Positions 33,135 to 45,917 of a stretch of DNA of 64,000 nt are shown here, one piece after another. The position numbers and the translations under genes are program-made. Position 1 is the stretch's first letter. Each line of letters begins with the position of its first letter. This DNA is from Nissolia schottii (lineage: Eukaryota; Streptophyta; Magnoliopsida; Fabales; Fabaceae), in contig QANU01029832.1 in NCBI GenBank assembly GCA_003254905.1, positions 533,577 to 597,576 on the forward strand. The letters run 5' to 3'. The notes beneath the pieces were generated by a model that did not search any database, had not been told where the DNA came from, and saw only the letters and a list, made by a program, of their open reading frames with translations.

Positions 33135-36100
33135 TGTCTTTGTTCCTCAACTTCATTCATCCAATCATTGAGCCGTAGAAGCCCCTTGTACCCATAATAT
33201 GCAGCAGCAACAAGTATGACAAAAACAAAGACAAATAGAAGAAACTGCTTCATTCTGTAAATAAATTTCTGTTCAATGATTACAATCAAAATATGGTCAG
33301 TGAAGAGAGATGGTAACTAGAACATGGAAATCACTCTTCATAGAAAGTTAACATACCTGTAGTTTTGTTGTTTCCTTGGATTCTAGCACCCGTTCCCGCC
33401 TTTTTCGTCGCTTTGGAGCCAACTTCTCATTATCTGGCTCTTTTACCTTTAATAATTTTTATGTAAGATTATTAGACATTACCACTGCAAAGCTCAATCA
33501 TAGAAGCATGCTTCACCAATTTAATGAAAACATCGAAGTAAAAACTAAGTGGAGTGGAATTATATATAAATAGATCAACAGTTGACCACACACAAAAAAA
33601 AAGTTCAACCGTTATTGTTGCCGCGTCCTGAGTAAGTGAGTTGAGTTAGCCATAGCAGCTCACCAAGCTCTTAGGATTAGCTAAACTATTGTAGCTTGCT
33701 CCTTCGTAAAATCTCGGAAATTCAGGCTTGATCATCAAGCTTGACACTTTCTTAGAGATTTCAATCGGTTGAAAAAGAAAATTCCACTGAGATTTTGGTG
33801 CTTTTTGAGCAATTTTCTCAAGAACACTTTTAAGTCTCTACAGGAAGTAAGCCGATTCTGTTGCTGTCTTATTCCAATTTCATTTCTGGTTCTGATTTTT
33901 CCTTTTCATTGCCAATCCTCTTTCATTTCTGTGATTTTCTTCTGCATTCGATGGCTGATTCACAGCATGTGTCTACTACTCCGATTCATGATGTTCAAGC
34001 AGCATCTTCTGCTGATCAAGGTGCTCTTTGCAAAACGATGAATCACACAAATCGCAATCTTGGAGTGCACCACTATAATCCTATGGCGGATCCTATGAGT
34101 CCACATTTTCTTCATCCCAGCGAGAACCCAGGATTATCCATTGATATCAGTGATGCACATAGGATCCTATGATAAACCCATGGTGCTGGCAGAACAGAAC
34201 TATCATTCTTGGTCAAGAGCGATGCAACTTGCACTCAAGTCCAAGAACATTCATTCATCAATGGTACACTTCTGCGGCCAGAGATAACAGATCCTCTTTT
34301 CTTTGCTTGGGACAAATGCAATACATTTGTAGTTTCTTCGATTTATCACTCTAAGTCAAGAGATTATGCAAAGTGTCATTTCAATAGAAAATGCGTGTGT
34401 TCTTTGGAAAGTTTTACATCATAGATATTTTGAGGGTGATATATTCAGAATTGCTGATTTGCAAGAAGAATTTTATGCAACAAAGCAAGGTGAACTAAGC
34501 ATCACAGCATATTTCACAAAATTGAAATCCATATAGGAAGAATTAGAAACTTCAGGCCTTTACCTTGTTGCTCTGGTGGTCATATCAGTGTTTGTAGCCT
34601 AAAGGTTGTTAAGGATTACAAGAGAGAGGATTATGTGGTCAGATTTCTCAGAGGATTGAATGAACAATATTCTGCTGTTAGATCACACATTATGATGATG
34701 AAACCTCACCCTGAGATCACCACTGACTTTTCATTACTCACTCAGCAGGAGAGGCAAATGAACATATGCAGTCTTAGTGCTATGGATTCCTTGTTCAATG
34801 GCACATCTCTAGGAAATAATTCCTCGTGGCAGAGGGAAATCAAGAGGGAGACGAGGCAAATTTTCAGGTGGCAGAACAAGTTCAGATAAAGGAAATGGAA
34901 GAGGTTCTAACTCCTACTGCAGGAGGTGCTTCATGCACTTATTGTGGTAAGACTGGTCATCTAGTAGAGAGATGTTTCAAGAAATATTCTCATTTGCTAC
35001 AAGAATATAGAGAACGAGTAGCAAACAATGTTACCACTGAAACTGACAAAGACTGGGTCATAGACACCGGTACCACTGACCATGTGTGCTATTCACTTCA
35101 AGAATTTCAAACCTATCACAAAATTAAGCCTATAACAGTGAAATTGACTGATGGAACAACCACAACCACAGATATTTCAGGAAAAGTGATTTTTTCAAAT
35201 GATTTTTACTCGAGCAAAGTACTTTACATTCCCTCGCTCACATTCAACTTACTTTCTGTTTCTAAACTAGTCACTGCCCCAAAATGCAATGTAATCTTTA
35301 ACAAAAAATGCTGTGAGATACAGGAATCCCATACATTGAGGATGATTGATGGAACTGAATTGAAGGGAGGCCTACATTGAGATTAAGTTGTTAGTTTTCT
35401 ATTATGGTATTATAGGTTAGGCGATCCATCTAGAGACAAATTTCATGTAATGCATTCTCAGTTTCTTTTCATTGATTGTAAACAAAATAATGATCCTTGT
35501 GATCCTTGTCATTTTGCTGAACAAAGAAGACTTCCTCTTGCATCAAGTATTACACAATCTCTTAGTGCTTTTGACATTATTCATATGGATATTTGGGATC
35601 CAGTAGCTATTCCTTCCGAGATGATAAAACTAGATTCACCTGGCCTTATTTTATAAAAACTAAATCAGAAAATTTCCAATTGGTTCACACATTTTATTCT
35701 CTCATTGAAACTCAATTTGAAACAAAAATTAAGACTATGAGAACTGATGATGGTGCTGAGTTTCTGGCTCTAACGGGTTTTTATACCTCAAAAGGATTGT
35801 GCATCAAACTAGTTGTGTTGAAACCCATCTACAAAATGGAATTGTTGAAAAGAAACATCAGCCCATTCTAAGAGTTGCGAGATCTCTTATTTTTCAATCT
35901 GTCTTGCCAAAATGCTTCTGGCATTATGCAGTTTTTCATGCCATTCATCTAATAAACAGGCAACCTAGCTCATTCTTGAATAACAAGTCCTTTTGAGTTG
36001 TTACCCAAGACTCTCGAAGAAATAAGACATTTAAGTGCTTGGGTGCCTGGCTTATGCATCAACTCTCACTACACATAGAAAAAAGCTTGATCCAAGAGCA

Positions 36101-39100
36101 AGAAAATGTGTTTTTCTAGGTTTCAACATGTATGATGTATGCACAAGAGAAATATGTGTCTAGGAATGTTTTCTATGAATGTCATTTTCCTTTTGCAATT
36201 GCACAGCATTCATCAGCATCCACTACTCTCTCATCTACAGGATTTTGTCATGATCCACTTTCTTATGATGCATTCTCCACATCCAGCACTATCTCACCAC
36301 AATCTCAACATACTCAAAATTCCATGCATGTTCTGCATCCAGCAGCATCTGCATCATATTGTGGTATTCCTGCAACATCAACTGCATCATTTCATCACTC
36401 ATCTCATGAGCATCTTGCATCATCTGCACCATCTACTCCTTTTATAAGTCCATTATCCTCTCATAAGCATCCTGCTTTGTCTACATCATCTGCATTACCT
36501 GCACATTCACCTAATCCTATTTTTAGGAAATCCTCTAGACCAAAAAGACCACCTACCTATCTTCGGGATTACCATTACATGTTGGTCAAGTCTTCATTCT
36601 CTGCCTCAACTTCCATCCATGGTAGGTATCCTATATCCAATTATTTGTCCTATTCATCACTTTGTACCAACCACAAAAGATTTTCCTTAGCCTTGTCCAC
36701 TAATCCTGAACCTAGGACATATGAGGAAGCTGTGAATCATTCTTGTTGGCAAGAGGCAATTTCTGTTGAGCTTTCTGCTCTTGAGAAGAACCAATCCTGG
36801 GTGCTCACTTCTCTTCCAATGGGTAAGAAAGCCATATGATGTAAATGGGTGTTCAAGGTGAAGTTTCATGCTGATGGCACAATTGAGAGGCATAAGGCTC
36901 GACTTTTACACAAACTGTAGGCATTAATTATTCAGAAACATTTAGCCCTATGGTTAAGATGACTACATTGAGAGTTTTGCTGGCCATTGCAGCCACTAAG
37001 GGCTGGTATCTACAACAACTTGATGTCAACACAGCCCTCCTACATGGTGATCTACATGAGGAAGTTTTCATGAAGATCCCTCCTAGACTACAAGTTACTG
37101 ATTCTGGCTTAGTGTGCAAATTGCAGAAAAGTCTCTATTGCCTCAAACAAGTTAGTAGGCAATGGAATGCCAAGCTAGTTTCTGTTCTCACTGATTCTGG
37201 TTTCTCACAATTTAAATCAGATTATTCTCTATTCATCGAGAACACTCCTAATGGTTTCACTGCAGTACTAGTTTATGTTGATGATTTGGTACTTGCTGGA
37301 ACTTATCTACAACAAATTCAGTCTCTTAAAGGCTTGCTGGATGATTTGTTCAAAATCAAAGATCTAGGCAACTTGAAATTTTTCAAAGGCATAAAGGTGG
37401 CTTGGTCCTCTAAGGGAATCATTCTATACCAGCATAAGTACTCATGGACTTGATTGCTGACAGTGAATTCCTTGATACCAAACCCACTTCAACACCTATG
37501 GACTATCATTTTAAGTTGTCCAAAGCAAGCCCTTAACAGACATTCCTGCCTATAGGAGGCTCATTAGACGGTTGCTATAGCTAACTCATACCCGACCTGA
37601 CATAAGCTATGCAGTTGGGCGTTTGAGTCAATTTTTGGATTCCCCCACAACAGAGCATCTCAGAATAGCTCACCGGGTCTTGACATATTTGACGAATAGT
37701 CCTGGTACAGGTCTATTCTTTCCTTCCAACTCCAGCCTTGTCCTTCAAGGATTTTGCTGATGCTGATTGGGGGACCTGTCTTGATTAATGCCGTTCAATC
37801 TCAGGGTTCTGTTGTTTTCTTGGTCCTTCCCTGGTGTCATGGCGAAGCAAGAAGCAAACAACAGTTGCAAGGTCCTCTTCTGAGGTTGAGTACAGGGTTC
37901 TAGCTCAAGCCACATGTGAGATACAATGGTTGTGGTTCCTCCTCAGAGAACCTGTGGCCATTCATTGCGATAACCAATCATCCATTTACATTGCTACAAA
38001 TCTGGTGTTTCACGAGAGGACAAAACATATTGAAATTGATTGCCACATAGTAAGAGACAAGGTCCAAGAAGGCATCATCAAACTTCTACCAATTTCCTCC
38101 AAAAATCAATTAGCCGATATCCTAACTAAGCCACTTGCCCCGGGTCCATTTCAATACCTTTTTTCCAAGCTGGGCATACTTAACATTCATGCACCTGCTT
38201 GCGGGGGGGTGTCTCCGGGTCCTGAGAAAGTGAGCTGAGTTAGCCACAGCAGCTCACCAAGCTCTTAGGATTAGCTAAACTATTGTAGCTTGCTGCCCAA
38301 GCTACTTGTTAGTTAAGTTAGTTTCAGGTAGTTAGAGTTAGTTAGGATAGTTGCATTTGATGTAAATGTAAGTTAATTTCATGTGCATTTCACATTTCCA
38401 CAAACAACTCAAGAGAATTCTCAATCTCCATCTCTTGTTCGTGGCTTATAATTTCTACAATTATGGTCACACATAAGTTGTTTCTTGAGTTAAGACAAAG
38501 TTGAGGTTAAGGGGAAGTGAAGCCAAAGCATCACACAAGGCAGGATCTGTCTTATTTAGTACAAATGGAGAAAGTAAGCCAGAAATTAGTATTAGCGTCA
38601 AGTTTTTCTGATTATTAAAGAGGGAACAAATGCATCCACTCAATTTTAGTCAGTGATCCCCCCCGGCCTGTCATGATTCCTGAACCAAGTTGAGCACAAC
38701 CCCAGCAAAATATTTTTCCTCGTATTTGAACTCACTAATACAGTTATTTCCATTTGACCTACGTGATCGATCATGGACAACTCGATTTAATGGGGCGGCA
38801 AGGACTAAAAGATGAAACAATCCTGATTCCTAACATTGAATGCACATAGAAAGTTTTGATGGAAACTCGATTACCTCTGTAGCCTTAGATTTACGTAGTT
38901 GCAGTTCTGACTCAACAACCTGCACTTTACTCTTACAATCAGAATTGCATGGAATAAGTCCAATTCCAAATTGATTTTTGGGTATATCCCTTGGATGGCA
39001 ACCAGTACGATGGTACGCTGCTTGAACATCTTGACACAGCCACTCTTTTTTCAATGTTTGGCATTTGCAACGAACAGTGACCTGATGAAGAACAAATTCA

Positions 39101-40986
39101 GAGTTTAGAAGACAACCGGATCAGTAATAGGTTAACTGATTAGTTTATTTTGCAGAAGCCAGAATAGTGAATAATGCAAAAATTGGACACTGCTGAGTTA
39201 ATTATGTAGTTTAAGCTTCAAACATTTTAATCTCATGGTACCTTTTTACTACATTTGTTAGGATTTGGGCATTCGCCAGGATGGCATGTCTCAGGGCATA
39301 GATGCGTACAATTTGGCAACTTCCTGCAAAATAAAAATGACCAAGAAGGCCATCAATCAACTTTATTACTCCATATGGAGAAAGAGCAACAAAGGGAAAG
39401 GAGGAACAAAAATCTTAACAAAATTTACCTATGACATGGCCCACCACATGAACGAGCTGTCTCTTGACCCTTCACGGACAAGGTATTGTAATATATGCAC
39501 TCGAAAACATGGACCATTGAGCCACAGTGACAAGACCGTTTAAGGAGAACTTTGCATGGAGGGCAGTCTCCAGGATGGCATCGCCGAGGGCAGTGATGTT
39601 GACATTTAGGTTCTCTTTCCTGATCATTGCAGGTATATCAAGTAAAAAAGTTATCAGACCTAATTATGGAAAGTAAAAGTTTCTCAACTTTACAAAGAAT
39701 AAAATACAATGGAATAGTGGAAGATTCAACACCTTTTGGCAAGAAAGAGAACAATCATCACAAGGCTCACTTCTCTGTAGCTGGTTCATGGAAGGCTGAT
39801 TCTCCAAGGCATGGCAGGTTTTAGTACAATAATGATTACCACATGGTAGAGGATTTCCACATAAATTTTCACAGGAGAACTGTGATTTATCAGAGCAGAC
39901 CATCTGATTGGAGGGCGTAAAAGAAACAGAAACCTCATTAAAAGCACGAAAGCAGTTGATGAAAATTGTTTTTATGAAAAATTATTTAAAAGAATCGTGC
40001 ATGTCAAATGTTTATGTATCCAGCTTCAAAGACAGCGAAACAAACCATTCTCTCAGCTCCAATGTGTTGCCCAACACATGGTCTCCACACAAGTTCTGGA
40101 CAAAGAGGGCATGCAGAGCCAGGATCACATTCACTTTGTTGAACCATTTTCTTTTTCTTTGGTTTTAGAGTAAACTCTCGATTAGGAGGAGGTTTAGCAC
40201 CATGACATCTTCACAGAGAGAAAAACTGTGTTATGGAAAGACATTAACTACAAACTAAATGTACGGTCTCGTGGTTCAATCACATGTTGGAGTTTCCATT
40301 TAAATCTAATATAAATGCTTGAAATTTTGAAAGTCTTCATTATTTAAAACAATCTCTTCAAAATGACAGTATGATACCTACAAGCATCTCAATCTAACAT
40401 ATGAAAGGAGAATATTTTCTCAAACCTTAAATTGCACGTATGGCCACATGGGTACTCCTCTGCACAAGGTAGCCGACAAGGAGGGCAGGCTCCGTAATGG
40501 CATTTGTGTGGCTACACAAAACTAATAGTTTGTTAATAACATGTTAGAACCGGTAATCAGAGAAGAAGAATGCAGGGGGAAAAAACACATTATTGATTTG
40601 GGATCTTTGACAATGTGTCAAATCACCCTAGAATTGCCATAGAAACTGTATACAAACTCCTTGAAGATTGAGAGCTCCTCTACTCAACCCCAACTAATCA
40701 CCTATTCCCTTATTTATATTCAACCAAGTCCTCTAACTAACTAGCAGAGTTTCCCTCCCTTTTCAATACAAAGAATTACACTGGTATCCCAGGTTCCTAA
40801 CATAATATGAAAACACAAGAAACATTGTCATCAATTAAGCCTATATTTACTTTCAAATAAAGGAATAACTAAGTACGGTGATGATATCTATGGATAGTTT
40901 CTGATCAATTAGATCTAGATAAACACAAAAGTGAACACCCATTAAGATATACTACGGAATTTCTTTTATAACAAATAACTACGTTA

Positions 40987-41018
<32 letters not shown>

Positions 41019-44000
41019 NTATATATATATCAATATCATCCATTTCAAATTTACTTGTACCATCATTGAAGAAAATCAACTTCAGTACATAATGGAATGT
41101 TCATCCTTAAACTATACATCCACTCACTAAGCACCATTTTTTCTATTTTAGGGTTCTCTTGTTAGTGGATTATGTGTTAGTAACCCTATGCTCACCAAGC
41201 CTAGAAGCATGCCCTAACACCGGACTAGGTTGACCTACATCAATTCTAACTTATATAAAACCACTTTTTTTATATCAAAGCTTTGTGTTGTAAATGCCAG
41301 CAGCAAAACACATCAGTAACTAATAGTACCTTGCTGATTGATGCATGGCGGCATAAGCGAGCAATAGGACATGGTTTGGGACACTTAGGTGGCTTTTGAT
41401 CCATTTCAGTACCACAAGGAACCTGGTACAAAGTCCATCACCCAGCACAGATGGCTTAAGCAAGGTATAGCAAAATTTAATGCAATTGAAGTATATAACA
41501 TTAAGATTAAGATTATATAAGATAATAGCGGTACATTGACAAAACAGATAATGATAGACAAGAAAGAAAGGAAGAAAGAAATAAGATAGAATATGTATTG
41601 CCAGTGTGAGTGTGTGCACTTACTGGCATCATCAATCAACAAGAAAAGTAAATCATCAATTTCTTCGAACTAACATTAATAAGGAAGGTAACAGCAATGA
41701 TTTGAGCATCTCGATGTTTATAACTTCAAATGATCTCTGAACTTATCTTCTGACATATTATTTAATGAGAACACTATTGAAATCAGCAGGTGACATGGAT
41801 AATATACGAATGAAATAATCAGTGTACAAAAACTAACAATAACAATCCTCCTTCATATGATATTTATCCATTCACCTTCAATGTTCCCCTTAAATTTAAA
41901 TTAACATGCAGCAGTGCAACAGGACATGCTTACATTATGCCAAGAAAATGAAATCTTGTTAATCAGGACCAAAATTTCCCTCCCCCCAATCAACTCAAAC
42001 TGGCCAATGGCCATTCTGACCTCCGCTGTTCATCTAAAATAATTTTTATGCTACTCAGCCTCTAAATGAAATCAGGTTTTTGCTGTTTGTGCTTGGGAAT
42101 AGAGTAGCACATGTAAAAGCTAAGTTTTCTTCACTAAACATCCCTGCCTCTCAAACTTATAAATAGATGATGAGCCCAAGGCCATCAACAACTATGAACA
42201 CAGTTAAAGGTTATGGTCTACATAAATGAGTTCACACAACAATTTGCATTCAAGAATGTCATGTTTTAGGAATCAGATTACGGATTACCAAATTACAAAA
42301 GAAATACAACTAAAAATGGAACTTCACATAATCACAAACAAGCACAACTGAAGAGTTACATTTCATATAACAGAGAATAGTACTCTGCTTCTATTCAAAA
42401 TAGACGAACTAAAATCCAGATGACCAGAATCAGACCTCAAAATGCGTCTCCCCACATGCACATGAAATTGTCACCATTATAGGACAAGGAGCACAGGCAC
42501 CTCTGCAAGAACAAAAGGGGATCACATTAGTTCAGGGGACCATGTTATTGATCTTTCAGCATCAAAGACGGCATCACAGTTCCATTACTTTACCCTTAAA
42601 CCCCCTGTTGTCTAATAGATTAGAGACCAACCTCATACAAAAAGGGAACATACCTATGGCATGGAGAAGGGCACTTATGGTTCTTACATCGAAGCTTCCT
42701 GTCGCATATCTTATAAATTCCCCAAACAAAAAAGAAATTGATCAGAGCCATTACAACTTAATGTGTCTCCTGCTGAAATGAAGCAATAGCCACAAAGCAG
42801 GTGCACTCACCTCAGAGCATGGAGGGCAATCCCCATCGCAGCAGCGGCGTTTACAAGCATGCCGGCCGCAGTCACGCATCCTCTGGCACTTCCTTTCACA
42901 GGCTAAATCTTGATAGCAAGGAACCTATTCCAAGTTCAATTAACTCTGCCTACTATGACCAATTTCACAAAACTATAAAACCAAAAAAAAAGCATCCAAA
43001 TTAAAAAAACTCACATCTTTCTTGAGGCTGCCGCATCGGCAGGACTTCTTCACAACAGTCCTACAAGTCTCGGCACACTGACCGCGGTGGCACCGCTCCG
43101 GGCACTGGTGGTACCCGCAGCTGAGCTTCTTATCACAGGTAGCCCCACACAATGGCACAACAGCGTCACAAGGCAGCCCTTCATGGACCCTCTTCCCACA
43201 AGGGCAGGTCCTCCTCCCTTGCAAAGGGCACTCCCCACACTCCCCATAATGGCAGCCTCTCTCACACAAATGCCTCCCACACCCAAGCCCCTTCTCACAG
43301 GGCTCGCCGCACCCAAACACACGGTCACAGCACTCCCTCTCCTCCTCCATCTTCCCGCACCGGCACCGGTAGACGCCGCGCGCCCGGCAGGGAGGGCAGG
43401 GTCCCTCGTGGCAAATCTCAGCACACCCATGAACCCCACAATCCAAAACATTCCCACAAATGCTCCCACAAGAGAAATCCTTGAACCCGCACCTCTTCAC
43501 ATCTTCGACTGACCCGCAAAAGCAGCGAACTTTGACGAGTTTCGGGCAGGACGGGCAGGGTCCGGGGTGGCATAACAGGAGGCAATGGTGCCCGCAATTG
43601 TGCTTCAAAGGCCTCCCGCAGATTTCGCCGCAGGAATGAGGCAGAACCCACGGATCGTTGGGCGGGTTCTCGAGCTTGCCGCAGAAGCAAAGGTATGATT
43701 TTGGGATGTGGGTGATGGGATACTCGACCCTGCACTTGGGGCAGTTCCAGAGTGCGGTTTCGGAGGCCTTTTCGGGGGTGATGGGGAGGCGCGTAGAGGC
43801 GCGTGAGGCGGAGAGGTGGGAGGATTGGCGGGCCCAGGACTGGATGCAGATGAGGTGGAAGAGTGCGAAGCAGAGGGAGGAGCAGGACCAGGTTGGATCG
43901 GTGGGCTTGATGCGCTCGAGGCATATGAGGCACGATAGGGCGCCGGAGGAGGAGGATGTGAGGAAGGATTGGATCTTTGAGAGGTCGGAGTGGGTGGCGG

Positions 44001-44202
44001 TGGCCGGGGAGGAGGAGGAGGAGGAGTGGCGGCCGGTGAGCTCGAAGTAGGGTTTGAAGATGGAGGATGAGAGGTCGGAGTGGCGGAGGAGGGAGGAGGA
44101 GGAGGAGGAGCCCGCGTTGCCGCCGTCGGAGTCGGTGTCGGAGTCGGAGAATGGCTGCGGCGGAGGAGGAGGGTGGGGGTGGCGGTGAATTGATGAGCTC
44201 AT
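33113..44202 (-). CDS. NFXL2: NFXL2: NF-X1-type zinc finger protein
   Basis: Thirteen coding exons on the minus strand: 43015-44202, 42811-42924, 42654-42709, 42436-42502, 41330-41422, 40426-40511, 40046-40208, 39733-39903, 39429-39619, 39242-39323, 38875-39081, 33357-33446 and 33113-33247. All junctions are GT-AG and phases close, giving 880 residues, which I recall as about the length of plant NFXL2. The protein has a Ser/Pro-rich start, a RING-like cysteine region (about 91-157) and then a long array of NF-X1 fingers (CxxxCxxxxHxCxxxCHxGxCPxC, about 180-800). A basic [11 protein letters not shown] segment follows, then a C-terminal hydrophobic helix (about 838-856) with the tail [12 protein letters not shown]. 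Family members act as nuclear regulators in stress and clock control and may carry ubiquitin-ligase activity. Intron 11 is 5.4 kb and carries a copia element. The last acceptor is uncertain: the AAG at 33248 keeps the helix in frame, while a stronger-looking CAG 7 bases upstream would shift it. Confidence 0.92.
33616..33700 (+). repeat. Truncated 5' LTR of the copia element
   Basis: The 85 bases from TGTTGCC to gtagcttgct match the first 85 bases of the 3' LTR with 6 mismatches and no gaps. After 33700 the similarity stops completely. The remaining 165 bases of LTR and the primer binding site are missing, so a deletion has removed the LTR-leader junction. Confidence 0.85.
38210..38459 (+). 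repeat. 3' LTR of the copia element (about 250 bp)
   Basis: It starts TGTCTCCGGG directly after a polypurine tract (gcggggggg, 38201-38209) and ends in CA at 38459. It contains several agtta/gttag short repeats. Its first 85 bases match the remaining 5' LTR. Confidence 0.8.
40990..41040. repeat. AT microsatellite with unresolved base
   Basis: A TA repeat in NFXL2 intron 5 contains an undetermined base (n) at 41029, so the true repeat length is uncertain. Confidence 0.85.
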
Positions 44203-44358
44203 TTTATTTGTTGTTTTTTGGGCTCCTCAGCTCGCGGCAACCTCGGTGTTGTCCGATAATCTTGTTTTTGCTTGGTGGGTTGATGGTTTGTTTTGGGTTT
44301 ACATGTTCCGCTTTTGCTCCTAATAGGTTGAATTTCTTTTTTATTTCTTTAGAAAAAA
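44203..44358 (-). promoter_or_regulatory. NFXL2 leader and proximal promoter
   Basis: Only about 156 bases separate the NFXL2 start codon from an inserted terminal-inverted-repeat element. The segment is partly G/T-rich and is repeated at 47661-47810. No clear TATA motif was recognised. Confidence 0.4.
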
Positions 44359-45805
44359 GGGTCAACTAGGTTTCTAAATATTGGTGTAAGTCTCAATCAG
44401 ATTCCTAAGGGAAAAAAAAAAAAACAAAGTTTACTTAATTCTTCACATCTTCACATGTTTCTCAAGTTAGTCCCTTTGACGGATCCATCAACTGCTCCTT
44501 TTTCTCCTCTTTCCTAGTCCGTCCCATGAAATCTCTAAACTAACCTCCACATATCCATCAAATCCCTAAACTACCCCTTTCTTCTTCTTCCGTCACTCTC
44601 ACAACCTAACTCATTACCATCCATCCATCTCATTCTTCTCTTACCACCAGCTCCACCCCTACCCCACAGCCACCTCCACCCCCACTACACTCCCAATTGC
44701 CACCACCGAAAAAACCACCACCATCTCCACCTACAATGCCACCACCATCACCAACCATCTCTACCTATGAAAGAATTCAAATTAGAACAACAACCAGAAA
44801 CAATTCAAAACACAATGTTAACCCGTTCTATCAACAATAATAGTCATCTCTCCTTCTATCACTCACAACAACAACAAGAAACAATTAGAAAACTAAGAAC
44901 AACAATTTAAATCTCCAACTCCATAAAACCCCCAATCCTCACATATCAAGATCATCAAGTCCAAGCATCATCCTCATCTCATTGCACCATTGAAACCACC
45001 ATGAAAACCTACCAAAAATGCATGAACCTCCCAACACAAGAAGCCTCCTTAGCATAGACCTTCCACCCCCAAAACTCCACCTTACAGCTTGTCAAGCACC
45101 AAAAAATCATTGTTCCTCTCCAAACCCCTCAATATATATCCATCTCCTCTCCTCCTTCATCGCCATGTATGGCGGCAAATTGGCCACTATCCACAACGGT
45201 GCCACCATCCAAATCCACTTCACGATCAAGTTGAAATCGAACAAAACCAAAATCCACTCCATCTAGGACAAGGGACTCTATGTCCAGGGCTATTCCCCAA
45301 AGATTCACCCTGCAAACCCCATTGATCACGCGTCTTTTTGTTGCTAAAGACACCATTTTTGTCATCACCGTCATCATTTTGGTGTGGTGGAGATTGGGTT
45401 GGGTGGTAGGATGGGTTAGGGTGGGGTGGTGGGGTTGCGTTAGGGTGGGGTTGCCATGGTGGTGTTAGAAAAACATGGAAGTAGAAGATGACATGGTGGT
45501 GGTGAGTTTTCAGGAGAAGGAGGAAGGAAGAAGTAGAAGAAGAAAATGATGGATGTAGGCAGAAGGGGTTGGGATAGTGGGGAGGGAGAAGATGACATGT
45601 TCTTTTAGGATTTTTTTTTAATTATTATTATAACTGAAATGATGTCATTTCGGTGAGAAAAGGAGAGAAAACACGGCAGTTGATGAACACGTAAGCGTCC
45701 ATTAACAAATTCACTGATTGAAAATGTTGGAAATTAAGTTGACACTTTGTTTTTTTTAGGGATATAATTGGCACTTACCCTAATTTTTAGGGCCTAGTTG
45801 ACACC
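44359..45805. mobile_element. TIR element inserted in the NFXL2 promoter
   Basis: The left end reads gggtcaactaggtttctaa and the reverse complement of the right end reads ggtgtcaactaggccctaa. Similarity continues about 85 bp inward, including caaagt followed by acttaatt. The 1.45-kb interior is CA-rich on the plus strand in its left half and encodes no recognisable transposase. The paralogous segment at 47661-47905 lacks it, so it is a real insertion. The flanks are A/T runs, so the target duplication cannot be read. A Mutator-like element is the best guess. Confidence 0.65.
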
Positions 45806-45917
45806 TTTCCTTTTTTTAAAAACAAAAAAATTAAAAATGTTGCAATATGATTATTTTTCTTAATTATTGTTTTGAATACAAATAATGAGCTTGCCTTTTT
45901 CTTAAAACGAAATAGTT

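Larger units (their letters stand above)
33616..38459 (+). mobile_element. Ty1/copia retrotransposon inside NFXL2 intron 11
   Basis: This is a near-full-length element antisense to its host gene. Domain order is that of copia: gag (about 33950-34900) with the zinc knuckle [14 protein letters not shown] near 34934, protease DTGTTDH near 35060, integrase (about 35400-36000, with HMDIWDP and TDDGAEF), reverse transcriptase (about 36690-37440, with [12 protein letters not shown] and YVDDL), and RNase H (about 37830-38160, with [12 protein letters not shown]). It is dead: several frameshifts and stops split the polyprotein. Flanks gttat (33611-33615) and attat (38460-38464) agree at 4 of 5 bases, a likely target duplication. 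The 5' LTR is truncated. Confidence 0.9.

Noticed and set aside
33113..33254. Cys-rich 29-residue tail as the main NFXL2 C-terminus
   Set aside because: The alternative frame (exon from 33247) gives a hydrophobic helix plus a charged tail, keeps codon-like composition to the stop, and suits the family as I remember it. The Cys-rich version is kept only as an alternative-splicing finding.
43050..44369. Several long ORFs on both strands overlapping the first NFXL2 exon, such as 43418-43933 minus and 43658-44050 plus
   Set aside because: They are other-frame readings of a GC-rich, Cys-coding exon. Only the frame from 44202 has zinc-finger spacing and in-phase splice sites.
45018..45377. ORFs inside the TIR element in the NFXL2 promoter
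   Set aside because: Three mutually overlapping ORFs on both strands lack any known domain. At most they reflect captured, decayed coding DNA.
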